Below are positions 34,401 through 45,761 of a stretch of 64,000 bases of DNA, one piece after another. This DNA is from Persicaria tinctoria. Lineage: Eukaryota > Streptophyta > Magnoliopsida > Caryophyllales > Polygonaceae. How positions within the stretch are numbered: position 1 is the first letter of the stretch; each line of letters begins with the position of its first letter. The notes under the pieces are model-generated. The model saw nothing but the letters and a program-made list of their open reading frames with translations, was not told the origin of the DNA and did no database searches. A program made the position numbers and the translations under genes. Location: positions 80,171,160 through 80,235,159 of the forward strand of contig JBANSL010000005.1 in assembly GCA_037127255.1 (NCBI GenBank), written 5' to 3'.

Positions 34401-36684
34401 ATCGGAAGGGGGTGGAGGTAGGAGAGGGATATGCCACTTGGCATTGTCTTGGGCCCTTTACAATATTTTACACATTATTATGACTAGGAGCATGCTAGTG
34501 TGTTTGACTTTCGTACTGCATTAGAGCATCTTTATTAGGTAGAGCACATACTATGTGGCCTCAGCGAGGACTTCCGGTCCCGCATGAGTGGCTCGATCTG
34601 ACTCCTTTCCCCGTTCTTCTTTTAAAGGCATTTGCTGCAGATTTTGAGTGCTCGATGTCTATATGACGGGGTTCCCTTTTGGCGAATTGAAGAATCTGGC
34701 TAAGATCCTAACTTAGAAAAATGGTAATTACACTCATAATTTGGTTTTGACCGGCTCTGCCGTGGCACTTGTATCTTTACTTTACTTCCGCTTTACTTTC
34801 GTTTGAAATGGATTCCGCGACATAGTCTTAGTACAAGTTAAGGGTACCCAACGGCCCTTCGAGGTTTTTAGGGTTTGAAATCCCTCTTTCTACTAATCTT
34901 AAAATGGGTTTGAAACCTCGACCCGTACCTGGATTGCAAGATCCGAACAAGGGGTTTTATCCCTTGAAACGTAACCCGGAAATCATAATTCTGGGCCGTT
35001 ACACAGTCAAATCAAGCTTGGAGCCCGAGTTTACTCGATCTAGAGTACTGCTACTCGACCTCGACGAAGCTGTCCGAGCACTGACCTTGTCGACCAAGAG
35101 CAGAGTCGAGAAGCCAAGGACGGAGACGCCGGGACGACCCTACTCGATCTTGAGGAGATCTAGTCGAGATCGAGGACAACCCAGCGCCTGTCCGAGTCCA
35201 TGCCGAGGAGGAGTCCTCGACCACACCAGGCAGGCATCCTCGACGAAACACCCAACTCGACCTCGAGTTGCCTAGTCGAGATCGAGGAGCCAAGGAGCCC
35301 AGATTCGAGCCTGTCGAGCAGAGCGACCCGAGAAAGCCGAGCCACCATAGTCGACAAACCATGGTACTCGATATCGAGTAGCCCAGTTTCTGGAAACGCG
35401 TCGCCGTGAGCTGTCCGGGTCGAGTTGGAGTTACTTGGGCACGAAGGAAGTCGAGTTGGCCGAGATTCTATCCGATTTGATCAAGTCTATCTATGGAAGA
35501 GAAGTTCTACCTACATTGGAGATATTTTGCAAACTTTAGATATAGTTTCCTTTAAAGATTTATTTCCCTTAAGTAATTTATTTATCTTTAAGCTTTTAAG
35601 TAGATATAGATAGATGATTCTTTCCTTGATTAGCGGGGTTTGATCACTATAAATAAAGCCCTAGGGGCTGGTTTTCATTCATTCAATTACACACACAATT
35701 CCATTCAAGCAAGTAGGAGTAGAGAGAGAGAGTTTGTAGCAAGCAAGGTGGAAAGGCGAAAGCGGATTTGTCTTGTTGGTTGTAAGCTTTCTTTATTTAA
35801 TTCAATGCAAGTTAGTTTCTTTTTTTATTTGATGTCTTTCTTGATGATGAAGAGCGAGTAGTCCACCCACTTCTGGGGCTGGGGGGAGCCCGACGGTGGC
35901 CATGTAAGGTGATGCGGTAAAGGTCAGATCTTGTTATGCAATTCGTCTTCTATCCCTATGAGCATGATTCTTTTGCGAGAGTTGAAGGTGATCCTTGTTT
36001 GTGTTATTGAAGCGAAAGTGATCTTAATGCAACTTGGATTAATTATGTGAAAAGGGTTAGTAACAATTAGGGTTTATGCGAAAGCCTCTATATGCCTATT
36101 TGTTAGTAACGAAAGTTATTTTGATTGAAAGCATGATCTTTTGTGCCTTTATGTGTTACTTTGCATGGTTATCGTTGTGGTGTTGATACCCTGGCTTTGG
36201 AAGTTCTTTATTATATTGATTTATTTCGTCGGAATTCTGAGTTTTGGGTTGGAGAATTTGCATTTTAAAGTTACTGTTTTTTGTCGATACAGAGAAGTTG
36301 TGGTCGATATCGAGTAGCCCTAACTCGATATCGAGTAGAACTTGCTGAGATCGAGTTGTCTGTTCGGTTTCTGTTTTCTGTTGTCGACTTGTCTGTAGTC
36401 GATATCGAGGACTGTTGCTCGATATCGAGTAACTTCTGTGTCCCCGCTTTAGTTTCTGCTTTTGTTTGTTATTTTCTATTTTATTTCTGTCTTTCTTTGT
36501 TTCTATGCTTCTGTTGCTTTTCTGTGAGATATACAGCTGCCTAGGATTCGCTGACACGCTTCCTCGTGGATTCGATCCTGACTTTCTCTTACTGCATTGG
36601 AGGAGTCTTGTATTTATTTGCGTGGGCCTAAATCTGGTTTGATTTATTTTATTATATTTCATACTTGATTTTCTCCTCACAACA
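31491..36684 (+). repeat. 5' LTR of the second gag-protease element (about 1.88 kb plus nested solo LTR)
   Basis: It starts TGATCTG and ends CTCACAACA. Removing 31696-35003 and one CAGTC leaves 1881 bp, close to the 1804-bp 3' LTR of the sister element. TCGATATCGA- and TCGAGATCGA-type motifs cluster at 35030-35390 and 36285-36440. ATAAATAAAG at about 35650 may be a TATA box. Confidence 0.8.
31691..35008 (+). mobile_element. Solo LTR (3308 bp) with TSD CAGTC
   Basis: TGTAAAGGCCCGG starts at 31696 and GGCCGTTACA ends at 35003. CAGTC flanks both sides (31691-31695 and 35004-35008). There is no primer site or internal sequence, so the element was reduced to one LTR by LTR-LTR recombination. It belongs to the family of 42657-53985. 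The C-run at about 32893-32905 and the CT-rich leader-like sequence lie within it. ORFs inside are not conserved and are not called. Confidence 0.85.
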
Positions 36685-36686
36685 AA

Positions 36687-36705
36687 TTGGCTCCGTTGTC
36701 GGGGA
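36687..36705 (+). promoter_or_regulatory. Primer-binding site, Asp tRNA type
   Basis: TTGGCTCCGTTGTCGGGGA corresponds to the site at 7608. It shows two mismatches to the expected TGGCGCCGTTGCCGGGGA, consistent with an older copy. Confidence 0.7.
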
Positions 36706-36767
36706 AGCTATCATTCGCGCCTTAGGTAGTCAGATCTCACTTTTTCTTTGAGTTAATTTACAGGTGT

Positions 36768-39740
36768 ATGCGCCGTTCTGGTCAACCACCTGAGTTTGAC
36801 GGCTTAGACGAACCAGAGCGTCTTCTACACATCAGAGCTAAACTGCAAAGAGCCATGGCAGCTGCGGAGACACAGGAACAACTGATCGCAAGGCTTACAA
36901 GGGAATTGGCCGCTAAAGATGCTGCTATCGCCACTGAGAAAGCAGCAAGGGAACAAGCAGAGGCTGAGCTTGCCCAATACCCAACCACGGCAGAGGACTA
37001 TATGCACCCAACTCTCGTCGTGCCTGAATCGGCGATTCTTATCCCTGAAAACTCTTTTGAAATTCGCACTCAATTTCTTATAGAGCTTAAAAATAATGCC
37101 TTTTTTGGTAGGTTTAATAAGTGTCCTCTTGAACATATTACAAATTTTTCTGACATGTGCCGTACTCTTGCTGAAGGTACAACTTTGGAATATGTCAAGA
37201 TGAAGGCTTTTCGCTGGTCTCTCGCTGGACCTGCACTAAAGTGGCTTGAAGGGCTGAAACCAAGATCCCTAACAACATGGGACCAAGTAGAGCAAGAGTT
37301 TCTGAACAAATTTTTCCCTCCTGCAAAGACAGCACTCCTCCTCCAGAAAATCACCGCTTTCAAACAGAAACCTAGGGAACCGCTGGCAAAGGCATGAGAA
37401 CGCTACAAGGAACTGCTGCGATCTTGCCCTACTCATGGACAACCACCCTATGTCATTCAGGAGATCTTTTTCAACTCTCTTGATCAAGTCACTAAGGACA
37501 GGATCAACCAGTATACTCGCTATGAGTATCTAACGATGCCACCAATTGACGCATGGGGAGTGCTCGATAAGCTCACTAACTATGACAAAAAGTATGGGTC
37601 TACTGCAACCTATGAAGAGAACCCCTACGCCAGGCCAGCACCATCCATGCCCCTCTATGGGCGTCCTAAAGAGATTGATCCTGATGTAAGGGAACCGTAC
37701 TACAGAGATCAGAACAAGAAGCTCCTTAAGCAAGTAAAGTATCTTTCTGTCAACCAGCCTTGCATTGAATGCTGATCGCAACGGCACAGCACTACTGAGT
37801 GCCCACACACAGAGCAAGTCAGGCTGGCAGAGCACCACGAGGAGGTAGCTTACGCAGGGGGTCCCAATCGCTACATGGGGGACCAAAGGTTTCAACAACC
37901 ACAATGGAACCAAGGTGTCCATAGGAACCCCCCGCCCCACAGAGCTCCAGGACATCCGGAAAGGGACCAGAAAAGGGATGATATACAGACAGTCCTGGAG
38001 GAAATATGGAGGAATCGCTCAGAAACTAAGCAGTCCTTCAACTCCGTCTACACTCAGATGCAATGTGTCAACTCTAGGCTTGGGGAAATTGATATATGGA
38101 GAAAATCAGTTGATACACAGATTGGTTAGCTAGCAGCAGGAATCCGCAGACAGTCAGGTGCGCTCCCTGGATCTTCAGAACCAAATCCTAAGGGAAAGAC
38201 TGGACACATCGCTGCTGTAAAACTCAGAAGAGGCCATCAACTGCAAGAGCCAGAAGTTGGAAAGCAGCAGAACAAAGGAGACCAGCAAGTCGACCAGCAG
38301 CTAGTCGACGTCGACCAGAGCCTGGTCGATCTCGAGGAGGGTCTACTCAATCTCGATGAGGGTCTACTCGATCTCGAGGAGAAAATACAAAAGCCCTCGT
38401 CTGCACTACACAACAACTCGACACCACCCAATCTGGTCGAGATCGACAAGGGTGTACTCGACATCGAGGACGGTCAGCCCGAGAGAGAGAAAACTGCAGC
38501 ACCTCTCACGTCTATTCTAGCTCCGAATCAGAAAAAGAAGATGTCTTTCCCCACAAAATCTCCAAAGGACCCAGCAGAAAAGAAATTTCAGCGCTTCATC
38601 AAGATGCTTCAGAAGCTCAACGTCACCATCCCTTTCACAGAAGCTCTCAATGAAATGCCATCCTATGTCAAGTTCCTGAAAGAGATTCTGAGCAAAAAGC
38701 GATCAATGGCTGAAATTACAGAGGAGTGCAGCCATTTGGACATATTAGAGAAAAGGCCAGATCCAGGTAAGTTTGCTATAACCATTGAATTTGGTCCATA
38801 CAAAATTAATGCTTTATGTGATCTTGGAGCTAATGTAAGTATAATGCCTTTAACAATTTGGTCCAAGATTAAGATAGGTGCCCTAGAGCCTGGGGATGCT
38901 AGACTTTACATGGCCAATAACACAGTCGTCATTCCAACAGGCATGGTGGATAATGTACCAGTACAAGTAGGTAAATTCTTTGTCCCTGCTGATTTCCTAG
39001 TTGTTGATATGCAAGAAGATCCTGCTTGTCCAATTATTCTAGGAAGACCCTTCTTGGCGACGGTGGATGCCAACATAAGCGTAAGGAAAGGAGTGTTCAC
39101 CTTCAACATCAGCGATGAGGTAATTGAGTATTCCTTTAATAAAACTGAAAGGCATACAGGTCCAATGGAAGAGGTAAAATCTATCTCCGCCGGCTACATC
39201 ACATGCGGGGAACCCAAGGTGAGAAACATGACTCATGAGGAGCTGGAAAAGAGGGATATGGAGGCACAGGTGGAGGAGATCATGGCAATCCTAAAAGAGG
39301 ACACAGAAAATCCAATCGACACAAACCAAGGTACGTCGTTATGGACTAATTATTTTTCGGATGCCTTGACAGGAACAAAGTATGGGGTCAAGATCGACCA
39401 AGACTCCTCGACATCGAGGACCCTAGTCGATCTCGACCAAAACCAAGAACCTCCACCAGCACCAGCGCCATCGAGCAGCCAAACAAAAGCCGGGCCCTAC
39501 TTGATCTCGAGTAAACTACTCGAGATCGACCAACCTGCTACGACGAGCAAGCCACTAGAGGAAGAACAGAACTACTCGATCTCGAGTAAGCTTCTCGAGA
39601 TCGACCACCGCCTCACGGCCTCAGCTTCACCTTCCTCGACGCTGAAGCCACCAGAGCCAGGACCGTCCTCGAGATCGACCAAGCTTCATCGACTCCCGCA
39701 TCCTCGAGCAGCTCACCTCCAGGACCTGAAACCTCGTTGA
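36768..39740 (+). pseudogene. gag: Gag and aspartic protease in one frame, three nonsense codons
   Basis: One frame covers gag, linker and protease, broken by stops at 37395-37397, 37773-37775 and 38127-38129. Gag keeps FFGRFNKCPLEHITNFSDMC, TTWDQVEQEFLNKFFPP and ERYKELLRSCPTHGQP. The zinc-knuckle-like CIEC is followed by a stop. The linker (about 38285-38470) repeats LVDVDQSLVDLEEGLL-type units encoded by TCGA repeats. The protease has CDLGANVSIMP, YMANNTVVIPTGMVDNV and PIILGRPFLATVDANI at about 38818-39070. The C-terminal tail again repeats ISSKLLEIDQ units. The shared single frame shows that the ancestor made gag-protease as one polyprotein, unlike the frameshifted sister. Confidence 0.85.
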
Positions 39741-40093
39741 GATCGAGTACCCCTACTCGAGATCGACCAAACATTGTAGTCCCCGATTCCGTCTCCGCGA
39801 AGGTAAGCCAAGGTATGGATCTTTCTTCTCCTATTTCCATTAAAGATTTATCTATACATGGGAGAGGTTTGCATTGGTATGTGCGCTTATGTAGGATATC
39901 CAATGATGAGCCCAAAGAGTATGAAGTTGGAGACAAGCTCTATGTCTCCAAATCAAAGGATCATTGGTTCCCCAACAAATTCAACAAGAAGCGGATGAGG
40001 CCTTTCGTGGTGAACAAGATCCATTCTGGAGGATTACAGCTGATGGACAAGAATGGAGTCTTATTTGAGGCCCAAGCTACATGTGCCCTGTAG
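39737..40093 (+). CDS. Integrase C-terminal-like tail following the protease
   Basis: A 118-residue frame starts where the protease frame ends. Residues about 58-110 (YEVGDKLYVSKSKDHWFPNK, then RMRPFVVNKIHSGGLQLMDK) fit the C-terminal DNA-binding part of Athila/Tat integrases, which typically reads QVGDKVLLFNSRLKLFPGKL with GPFVV after it. No RT, RNase H or integrase core lies between protease and this tail. This indicates an internal deletion of pol, with the integrase end retained. The first 40 residues (KVSQGMDLSSPISIKD) are alignable with KVSSGMTSTPPQSINR of the sister at about 10357. Confidence 0.6.
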   Translation: MRSSTPTRDRPNIVVPDSVSAKVSQGMDLSSPISIKDLSIHGRGLHWYVRLCRISNDEPKEYEVGDKLYVSKSKDHWFPNKFNKKRMRPFVVNKIHSGGLQLMDKNGVLFEAQATCAL

Positions 40094-41582
40094 TTTCCAC
40101 CTTGAGCATAAATGGAAAGTCGGCCTAGCGACTATAAAATCTAGAGCTTGTACATAGACATTTATTTTGGGACTTTGTAAGACTTTGTTGCTTTTGTTTG
40201 TTTTTGGTTTTGAACATTTTTAGTTTTCTATTGTGGGTATATGTCTTCATCACTTTTCAGTTCCATGGATAGAGGCAAGCTATATTCAGACTCGGCCCAA
40301 GCGATTCTTTCATTCGAAATTGAGAGGCCCCGCACACCTGTCTAGTGAGTCTCTTTCTTTACCCTTGTTTTTATACAATGAGGAAACTGTAATGTTTAAG
40401 TATGGGGTGGGGGAAGGGCTTACTTTGTGCATATTTGATCATATTTGACATATATGTGCATTATTGCTTTGAATTGCTACAGGGCTATTTTGGAATGCAT
40501 TATTGATCTATGTGCTTACATGCATGCTTTCCAAAAGTTTGAAAAAAATGACCCCCATTGAAATTTTGAAATAATGTCATGGAAGCTTATATTGAACTCG
40601 ACGATGAAAATTTAGATTCATTAGAGATATAGCATGAAATTGCCTAGTAAAGGGAAGTCACAATAAAGTGCATATTTTCTTGAAAACCATGAAAGGAGGT
40701 AAAATTTGAAGTTGCTTTTGACATGTTGCATGATAAAATGATGGAGGACTTTATATTTCCATATAATGCTCATATCATTATAATCCTAGCCTTACCTATG
40801 CTTATGCATCACAAAAGCCATAATATGCCTTATTTCAAATATTTGCTCCACATGATCTAAATATTTGCCATTCTTTACCTTATCCGGGGGATTATGTTAA
40901 GAATGATGTTACATTATGGAGATTATCATATGGTGTTTGTGATTATTATCATTATCAGAGTTTGGAAGGAAATTGTTTGAAATATATGGAAAATTTAATG
41001 AGTGAAAGAAAATCCAATCACCTCAGGAGATAAAGGTAGATTGACCCTGCTCTCTGAGATAATAGTTTGGAGAGATGGGACACATTGTGAGGAGTCCAAG
41101 GCACTAAGTATCCGGGGCCATTCATGACACCCATGTTTGCGACTCGCGAGAAGGCAGTGCTGAGGTTAGAGAGGTAAAAGCATTATTATTGATAAAAGCA
41201 ATATGAAAGGTGATGAATCTCAAGGAGAAGGAATGTGGAAATTCAAGTTTGAAAATACTCCATTTCCCCGGATCATTAGCACCACATTGCTAGAAATTTC
41301 CCACCTTTTAGCCTTTTACCAATCTACTCCTTATTTGAACTTAAATTAAAGTCCTCTTGATTATTAATGCTTTGTCACATGAATTGTTTTTGCATAACCC
41401 TCCTTTTGTGAGTAGATGTTGCTTTTGTATATTTGCACATGCATGGATCTGTGACACTAGTACCTTTTCAATGATGGTAATTGACTGCAGGGTTATATGA
41501 GAATGAATCTAAGATGTTGAGAGTTTGAATTATTCCCCTGAATGACAATTAAAAGTATTGCTTGAGGACAAGCAAGCTTAAG
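40094..41582 (+). other. 3' non-coding region of the second gag-protease element
   Basis: It is alignable with 10604-12307 in the sister copy. Shared words include AAGTCGGCCTAGCGACT, TTAAGTATGGGGTGGGGGAAG (about 40396), ACTCGACGATG, CTCAGGAGATAAAGGTAGAT and GCATAACCCTCCTTTTGTGA. There is no ORF. It ends inside the polypurine tract. Confidence 0.65.
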
Positions 41583-41697
41583 TCGCTCCAAATATCAAAG
41601 GATGGCCCATCGTTGGCAATTCCCGTTGGCAAGTCTAAATCCGTTGGTAATACCAACAGTCATATTAGTTGGCAAAACCTCCTATTCCAGTAGTGAC
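41583..41697. mobile_element. CACTA-like terminal fragment (right end)
   Basis: The plus-strand end ATTCCAGTAGTG is the reverse of CACTACTGGAAT, a CACTA-type terminus. Inward lie CCGTTGGTAATACCAACAG and CCCGTTGGCAAG words like those at 31412-31482. With that left fragment it may be the remains of one element carrying the gag-protease retrotransposon. Confidence 0.5.
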
Positions 41698-41735
41698 AAA
41701 CAATCAGTAACCTCCTATTACATTTGGTGCTACAC

Positions 41736-41919
41736 AATGTTCTAAAAAATGCTAGGCGGATCCTAGACGGTGAGGGGTCGCCTAGCACCTAGGCGGCGCC
41801 CAGGCGGTCAAGGTGGATGCCTAGGCGTGCTTAGGCGGCCATTTAACTCTAGGCGGAGGGGGGTCGCCTAGCGCATAGGTGGTGCCCAGGCGGCGCCTAG
41901 GCGCGATTTTTAGAACAGT
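41736..41919. mobile_element. GC-rich MITE with CTAGGCGG repeats
   Basis: The ends TGTTCTAAAAA and TTTTTAGAACA form an 11-bp inverted repeat. The inside is built of CCTAGGCGG-like words in both orientations and can fold back. The composition contrasts strongly with the AT-rich flanks. No ORF. The superfamily is not clear, because no convincing TSD is seen. Confidence 0.6.
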
Positions 41920-41920
41920 G

Positions 41921-42207
41921 GTTACACTTAATTATTTCGGATATAAATTTACATTAGAAAAATTAAAAAGTTATATTTATATATACTTTATATACTTGTA
42001 TTAATATGTTTACAAATTTTTATTTTGAAACTATATGTTTTATAAATATTTTTTTTTAAATAATCATTTTTAAAAAAATTATCCATAATTTTTAATAATA
42101 TTTTTTCATAATAAAATTTTATAAACATGTTAATGTGAGTGTATAGAATATAAATATATTTTTTTTAATATGAATTTATACCTGAAATAATTAAGTTTAA
42201 CATCAAC
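41921..42207. mobile_element. AT-rich MITE-like inverted repeat
   Basis: ACTTAATTATTTCGGATATA near 41927 is repeated in reverse near 42175-42195 (TATACCTGAAATAATTAAGT), giving imperfect inverted termini around about 230 bp of very AT-rich DNA. Confidence 0.5.
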
Positions 42208-42311
42208 GTATAGCACCCGCTTTTACATGTATCCAAACTGGTCTGTCTGGGGTCCGTACGTACGTATTAATTGAAACCCAAAACACGTTTACATAAAAAA
42301 TTCGGAGGTCT

Positions 42312-42535
42312 CGGGTTGCCCCAGTCAAGAGCAGGGGGGAGTCAGGAGGTCTCAGGTTCGATCCCTACCTCCGCCCCTTTCCTTGGGTGAAAATCCAAGG
42401 TTTGCCTTACTCCTTAATTACCAGTGGGTCGAGTCAGTCGGTGCAAGCTGGTTTACTTGGTGCGTGGCTCTTTCCGGATGGGTCACGGGCCCGAGATTTT
42501 CCACCAAAGGTGGGTTCCTCGTCATAAAAAAAACA
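42312..42535 (+). mobile_element. SINE-like repeat, copy 1
   Basis: It has an A-box-like TTGCCCCAGTCAAGAGC and a B-box GGTTCGATCCC, spaced as in tRNA-derived SINEs. The body carries CCTTGGGTGAAAATCCAAGG, itself a small hairpin, and it ends CGTCATAAAAAAAA. Copies occur at 58613 and 63454. It marks the start of the tandem unit. Confidence 0.6.
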
Positions 42536-42570
42536 TTCGGATAAAAAACCAAAAGCTTACACAAAATCTA

Positions 42571-42651
42571 TCTATTAATAATACTAATTCTGCTAGCATT
42601 TTGCTGACGTGTCATGCCCACAATTACACTTAAATTTTTTATTCAAATGGT
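42571..42651 (+). mobile_element. Helitron-like 5' terminus, unit 1 (a)
   Basis: TCTATTAATAATACTAATTC follows an A and is the same terminus as at 54586, 58868 and 59345. TC after A fits Helitron 5' ends. The block is interrupted at 42657 by the large-LTR element and resumes at 53991. Confidence 0.4.
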
Positions 42652-42656
42652 ATTTT
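42652..42656 (+). repeat. Target-site duplication ATTTT (left copy)
   Basis: It is identical to 53986-53990 just after the 3' LTR. The empty site in unit 2 reads ATTCAAATGGTTTTTTCTTACC. Confidence 0.88.
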
Positions 42657-45600
42657 TGTAAAGGCCCGGATTTTCAAATATTAATTTTTGGAAAAAGAGA
42701 ATTTAAAAATGAAATTAAAGTGAATTCCGGCCCAATTTTTAATTTTAAAGATCGAATCCGTCTTTTATCTCGTCCGGGATTCGAAAATTCATGCCGTCAG
42801 CGATATCATATTCAATATTAAATATTTAATCAATCGAGAGAGCGGGATTTAAAATATCAATTGTCGGAAATTCACATTCCCGACTCGGGACCCCAATTCC
42901 GTCACCTTCTCCCATTCTTATCCATTCCATGTCATCCCTCTCATTTGGGTAAAATTCTATCTCTCCTTTGACTCCCTCCCTTCTTTGAGACAACTCTAAT
43001 GGAAAACAAACAACAAACCCTCCATTCAAAAATCAGATCTTTGACCACACATTTTACCCACACAAACACAAAGAAACAAACACACCCTAAGCTCACACCT
43101 CTCCCCCTTGTTGTCGCGAGGAGCAGATCCCCAAGACACCCTCTTTTACTCAGTTCCTCACCATCACCGCCGATCCTTGCTGCCGTCGGAGCACCACCGC
43201 ACCTCGTCACCACCAGCCGCCATCTTCCTCCTCCATCTCCCCCGTGAAGCCGCCGCCACCTCCCCACAGCTGCGTCCCCGTCCTCCCTCTCGAGCCCTGC
43301 TCTTCTGATCCGAGCGGTAAGGCCTCTCCCTCGCTCCCTTTCGTTCCCAACTGCGAAAAGCTTTGAATTTAACACTTCTCCGCCCTCCCTATGAAGATTC
43401 CAGCGAGAAATTGGCCCCGATGCCCTGAACGCCACACCGCAGCCCCGAGATCCCTTTTCCGGCGAAATCTCGAACCTTCGGTGAGCTTCGAACCCCTTTC
43501 TTTGTCTTTGATTCAAATTGGTTCTCTTCTTTTTTGAATGGGTCGAGGAGTGTGAGGCGAGAGCGGTCGGGTTAGGCGAGTCGGCGAGGTCGAGCGAGAG
43601 TCGCGAGCGAGAGCATGTGCCCGTGAGCGAGAGGTTGCGATGAGAGGACGAGGGAGACGTGCTGAGAAATGGCAATGGAGACGAGAGCGAGAGCGAGGGC
43701 TGGGCAGATCTATGGCGAGGCAAGGGAGCGAGGTAAGAGCGGGAGCCAGGCGAGCGGAGGGAGACGTGAGGGAGACGATGAACAGTAAACGGATTTGGGT
43801 TCTCTGTTTTTCCTGGTTGGTTGGTTAAGTGTTTTGTTTAAATGAAAACCGGTTCAGCAATTTAAAACAAATGGCCGGTTCGGTTCAGTTTAAATGGGAT
43901 TGGGTTTTGGGCTGATGAAAATCCGGATTTGATAAAGAAAGAGAGATTGGGTTTGGGCTTCCTCTTCCTTCCTTTCCTTTCTCTTGGGCCGGGCTGAGAG
44001 GTTTGTAAATGGTGGATTTTAATAGTTTATGTTAGGTTATTGATATTGTGATTGTTTTATAAATGTAAATGTGTTAGGTGTGTTTTATCATTATTAATAC
44101 ATAATTCGTTATTGTTGGAAATATAATAATTCTGAAATTTATATATATATTTTGGGTTATTTTTATAAATATTATTATTTGGGAAAAGGTTGTTATATGA
44201 TGTTAAAATGTAATTTTGGTGATTCTTATATTTTAAATATAAATTGGAGTATGTTGTTAAATGTTGTTCCTAAATGGGATTTTAAAGTGATTTGTTGGTT
44301 TTGATCTATAAATGGGGTTTTTAAAGATAGATTTATTTTAGAAATGTTTATCATTGTCCTAAATTACTTGAAACATTTAAAGTCAAGGTTTTGAAATAAA
44401 ATGCCGGAATTATTTCTATAGTATGATTTTGAGAAAGTGGTTTTAAGGTTTAAATGTTGAATGTCGGAATTTGGCCAAGTATGATTTGAGAAATTATTTT
44501 GAATATGAGTTGACTTAATTTGGGATTTAAGAGTTTGGAAAATATGGTTGGTACGATTTTATCAATGGGGTTGATTAGAAGTAAATGATTTTTGGCTAAT
44601 ATTGATCGTAGCGGAAGGGTTTTGGAAAATAGTTTTATCACCGTTTGGTTTTGGGTATATTGAGAACTTGGGAATCGTGTGTATGAATGTTGGTCCGGTA
44701 GCTTATGGAAATGGCTTGATGATAGGTGTGTATTGCTATTGGATTATACTCTGGACTTGCATTGGGCCCTTGCTTGTGTTATCTTGCTGTTCTGCATCTT
44801 CAGGTAAGTTCCTTAGGGGGCTTACTCAGGTTGGACATTCATGCCTGTTGTTGCATTTTATGTTAGGTGTTGCATATGCATAAAAGCATGCCATGTAGTA
44901 TCATGTTTAGGTTGCACTAATTGATTGAGCATCTGTTTACTTTATGCGTTTGAAACAGAACGGCCGTTATCTGTGATAGTCCTAGAGTCTTTGCTAGGGT
45001 CATAGGGTAGCCCAGCCTCATCGGGTTCCCTGAGTCAATCGAGTCATGAACTTCCTTGTATTATGAGATGCATGCGGGCTTTATTGTGGAGCGGGTTAGG
45101 CATGCGTGCCGCCCTATTATGAATGAATGCATTCACAAGCTGGCCAGTCTCCACCTATCGGAAGGGGTGGAGGTAGGAGAGGGATATGCCGTTGGCATTG
45201 TCTTAGGCCTTTTACAGTATTTCTGCACATTATTACGAATTAGGAGCATGCTAGTGTGTTTGACTTTCGTACTGCATTAGAGCATATTTATTAGGTAAAA
45301 CACATACTATGTGGCCTCAGCGAGGACTGCCGGTCCCGCATGAGTGGCTCGATCTGACTCCTTTCCCCGTTCTTTTTTTTTAGTATTTATGCAGACCCTG
45401 AGTCCTCGATGTCTATATGACGGGGTTTCCTCTTGGCGAATCGAAGAACCTAGCTAATATTCTAACTTGGTAAAATGGTAATCACTCGCTTATTATTTGA
45501 TGTTGACCAGGCTTTGTCGTGACATTTGCATCCTAGTTTTGCTTCCGCTTTACTTTCGTTTGAATTGGATTTTGCGACATAGTCTTAGGACAAGTAAAGG

Positions 45601-45761
45601 GTACCCAATGGCCCTTCGAGGTTTTTATGGGTTTGAAATCCCTATTTCTACTAATCTTAAAATGAGTTTGAAACCTCGACCCGTACCTGGATTGCAAGAT
45701 CCGAACAAGGGGTTTTATCCCTTGAAACGTAACCCGGAAATCATAATTCTGGGCCGTTACA
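42657..45761 (+). repeat. 5' LTR of the LARD-type element
   Basis: It starts TGTAAAGGCCCGG and ends GGCCGTTACA. It is nearly identical to 50868-53985. The frames inside it are not maintained in the other family LTRs (22952-26101, 31696-35003), so they are not treated as genes. Confidence 0.9.

Larger units (their letters stand above)
31491..41582 (+). mobile_element. Second gag-protease element, 3' LTR lost, solo LTR nested in 5' LTR
   Basis: It is the same family as 7124-14111. The 5' LTR runs 31491-36684, interrupted by a solo LTR at 31696-35003. An Asp-tRNA-type primer site starts at 36687, then gag and protease, then a 3' non-coding region. The element stops at 41582 inside the polypurine tract (GAGGACAAGCAAGCTTAAGT), where the sister copy continues ATGGAG and the 3' LTR. 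The 3' LTR is therefore deleted and no TSD can be shown. Confidence 0.82.

Noticed and set aside
42941..43723. 260-codon minus-strand frame in the LTR, repeated in part at 51375-51947
   Set aside because: It lies inside an LTR, is identical only because the two LTRs are young copies, is changed by the 13-bp indel between them, and is not kept in the other family LTRs. The composition is Arg/Ser-rich from GC-rich low-complexity DNA.
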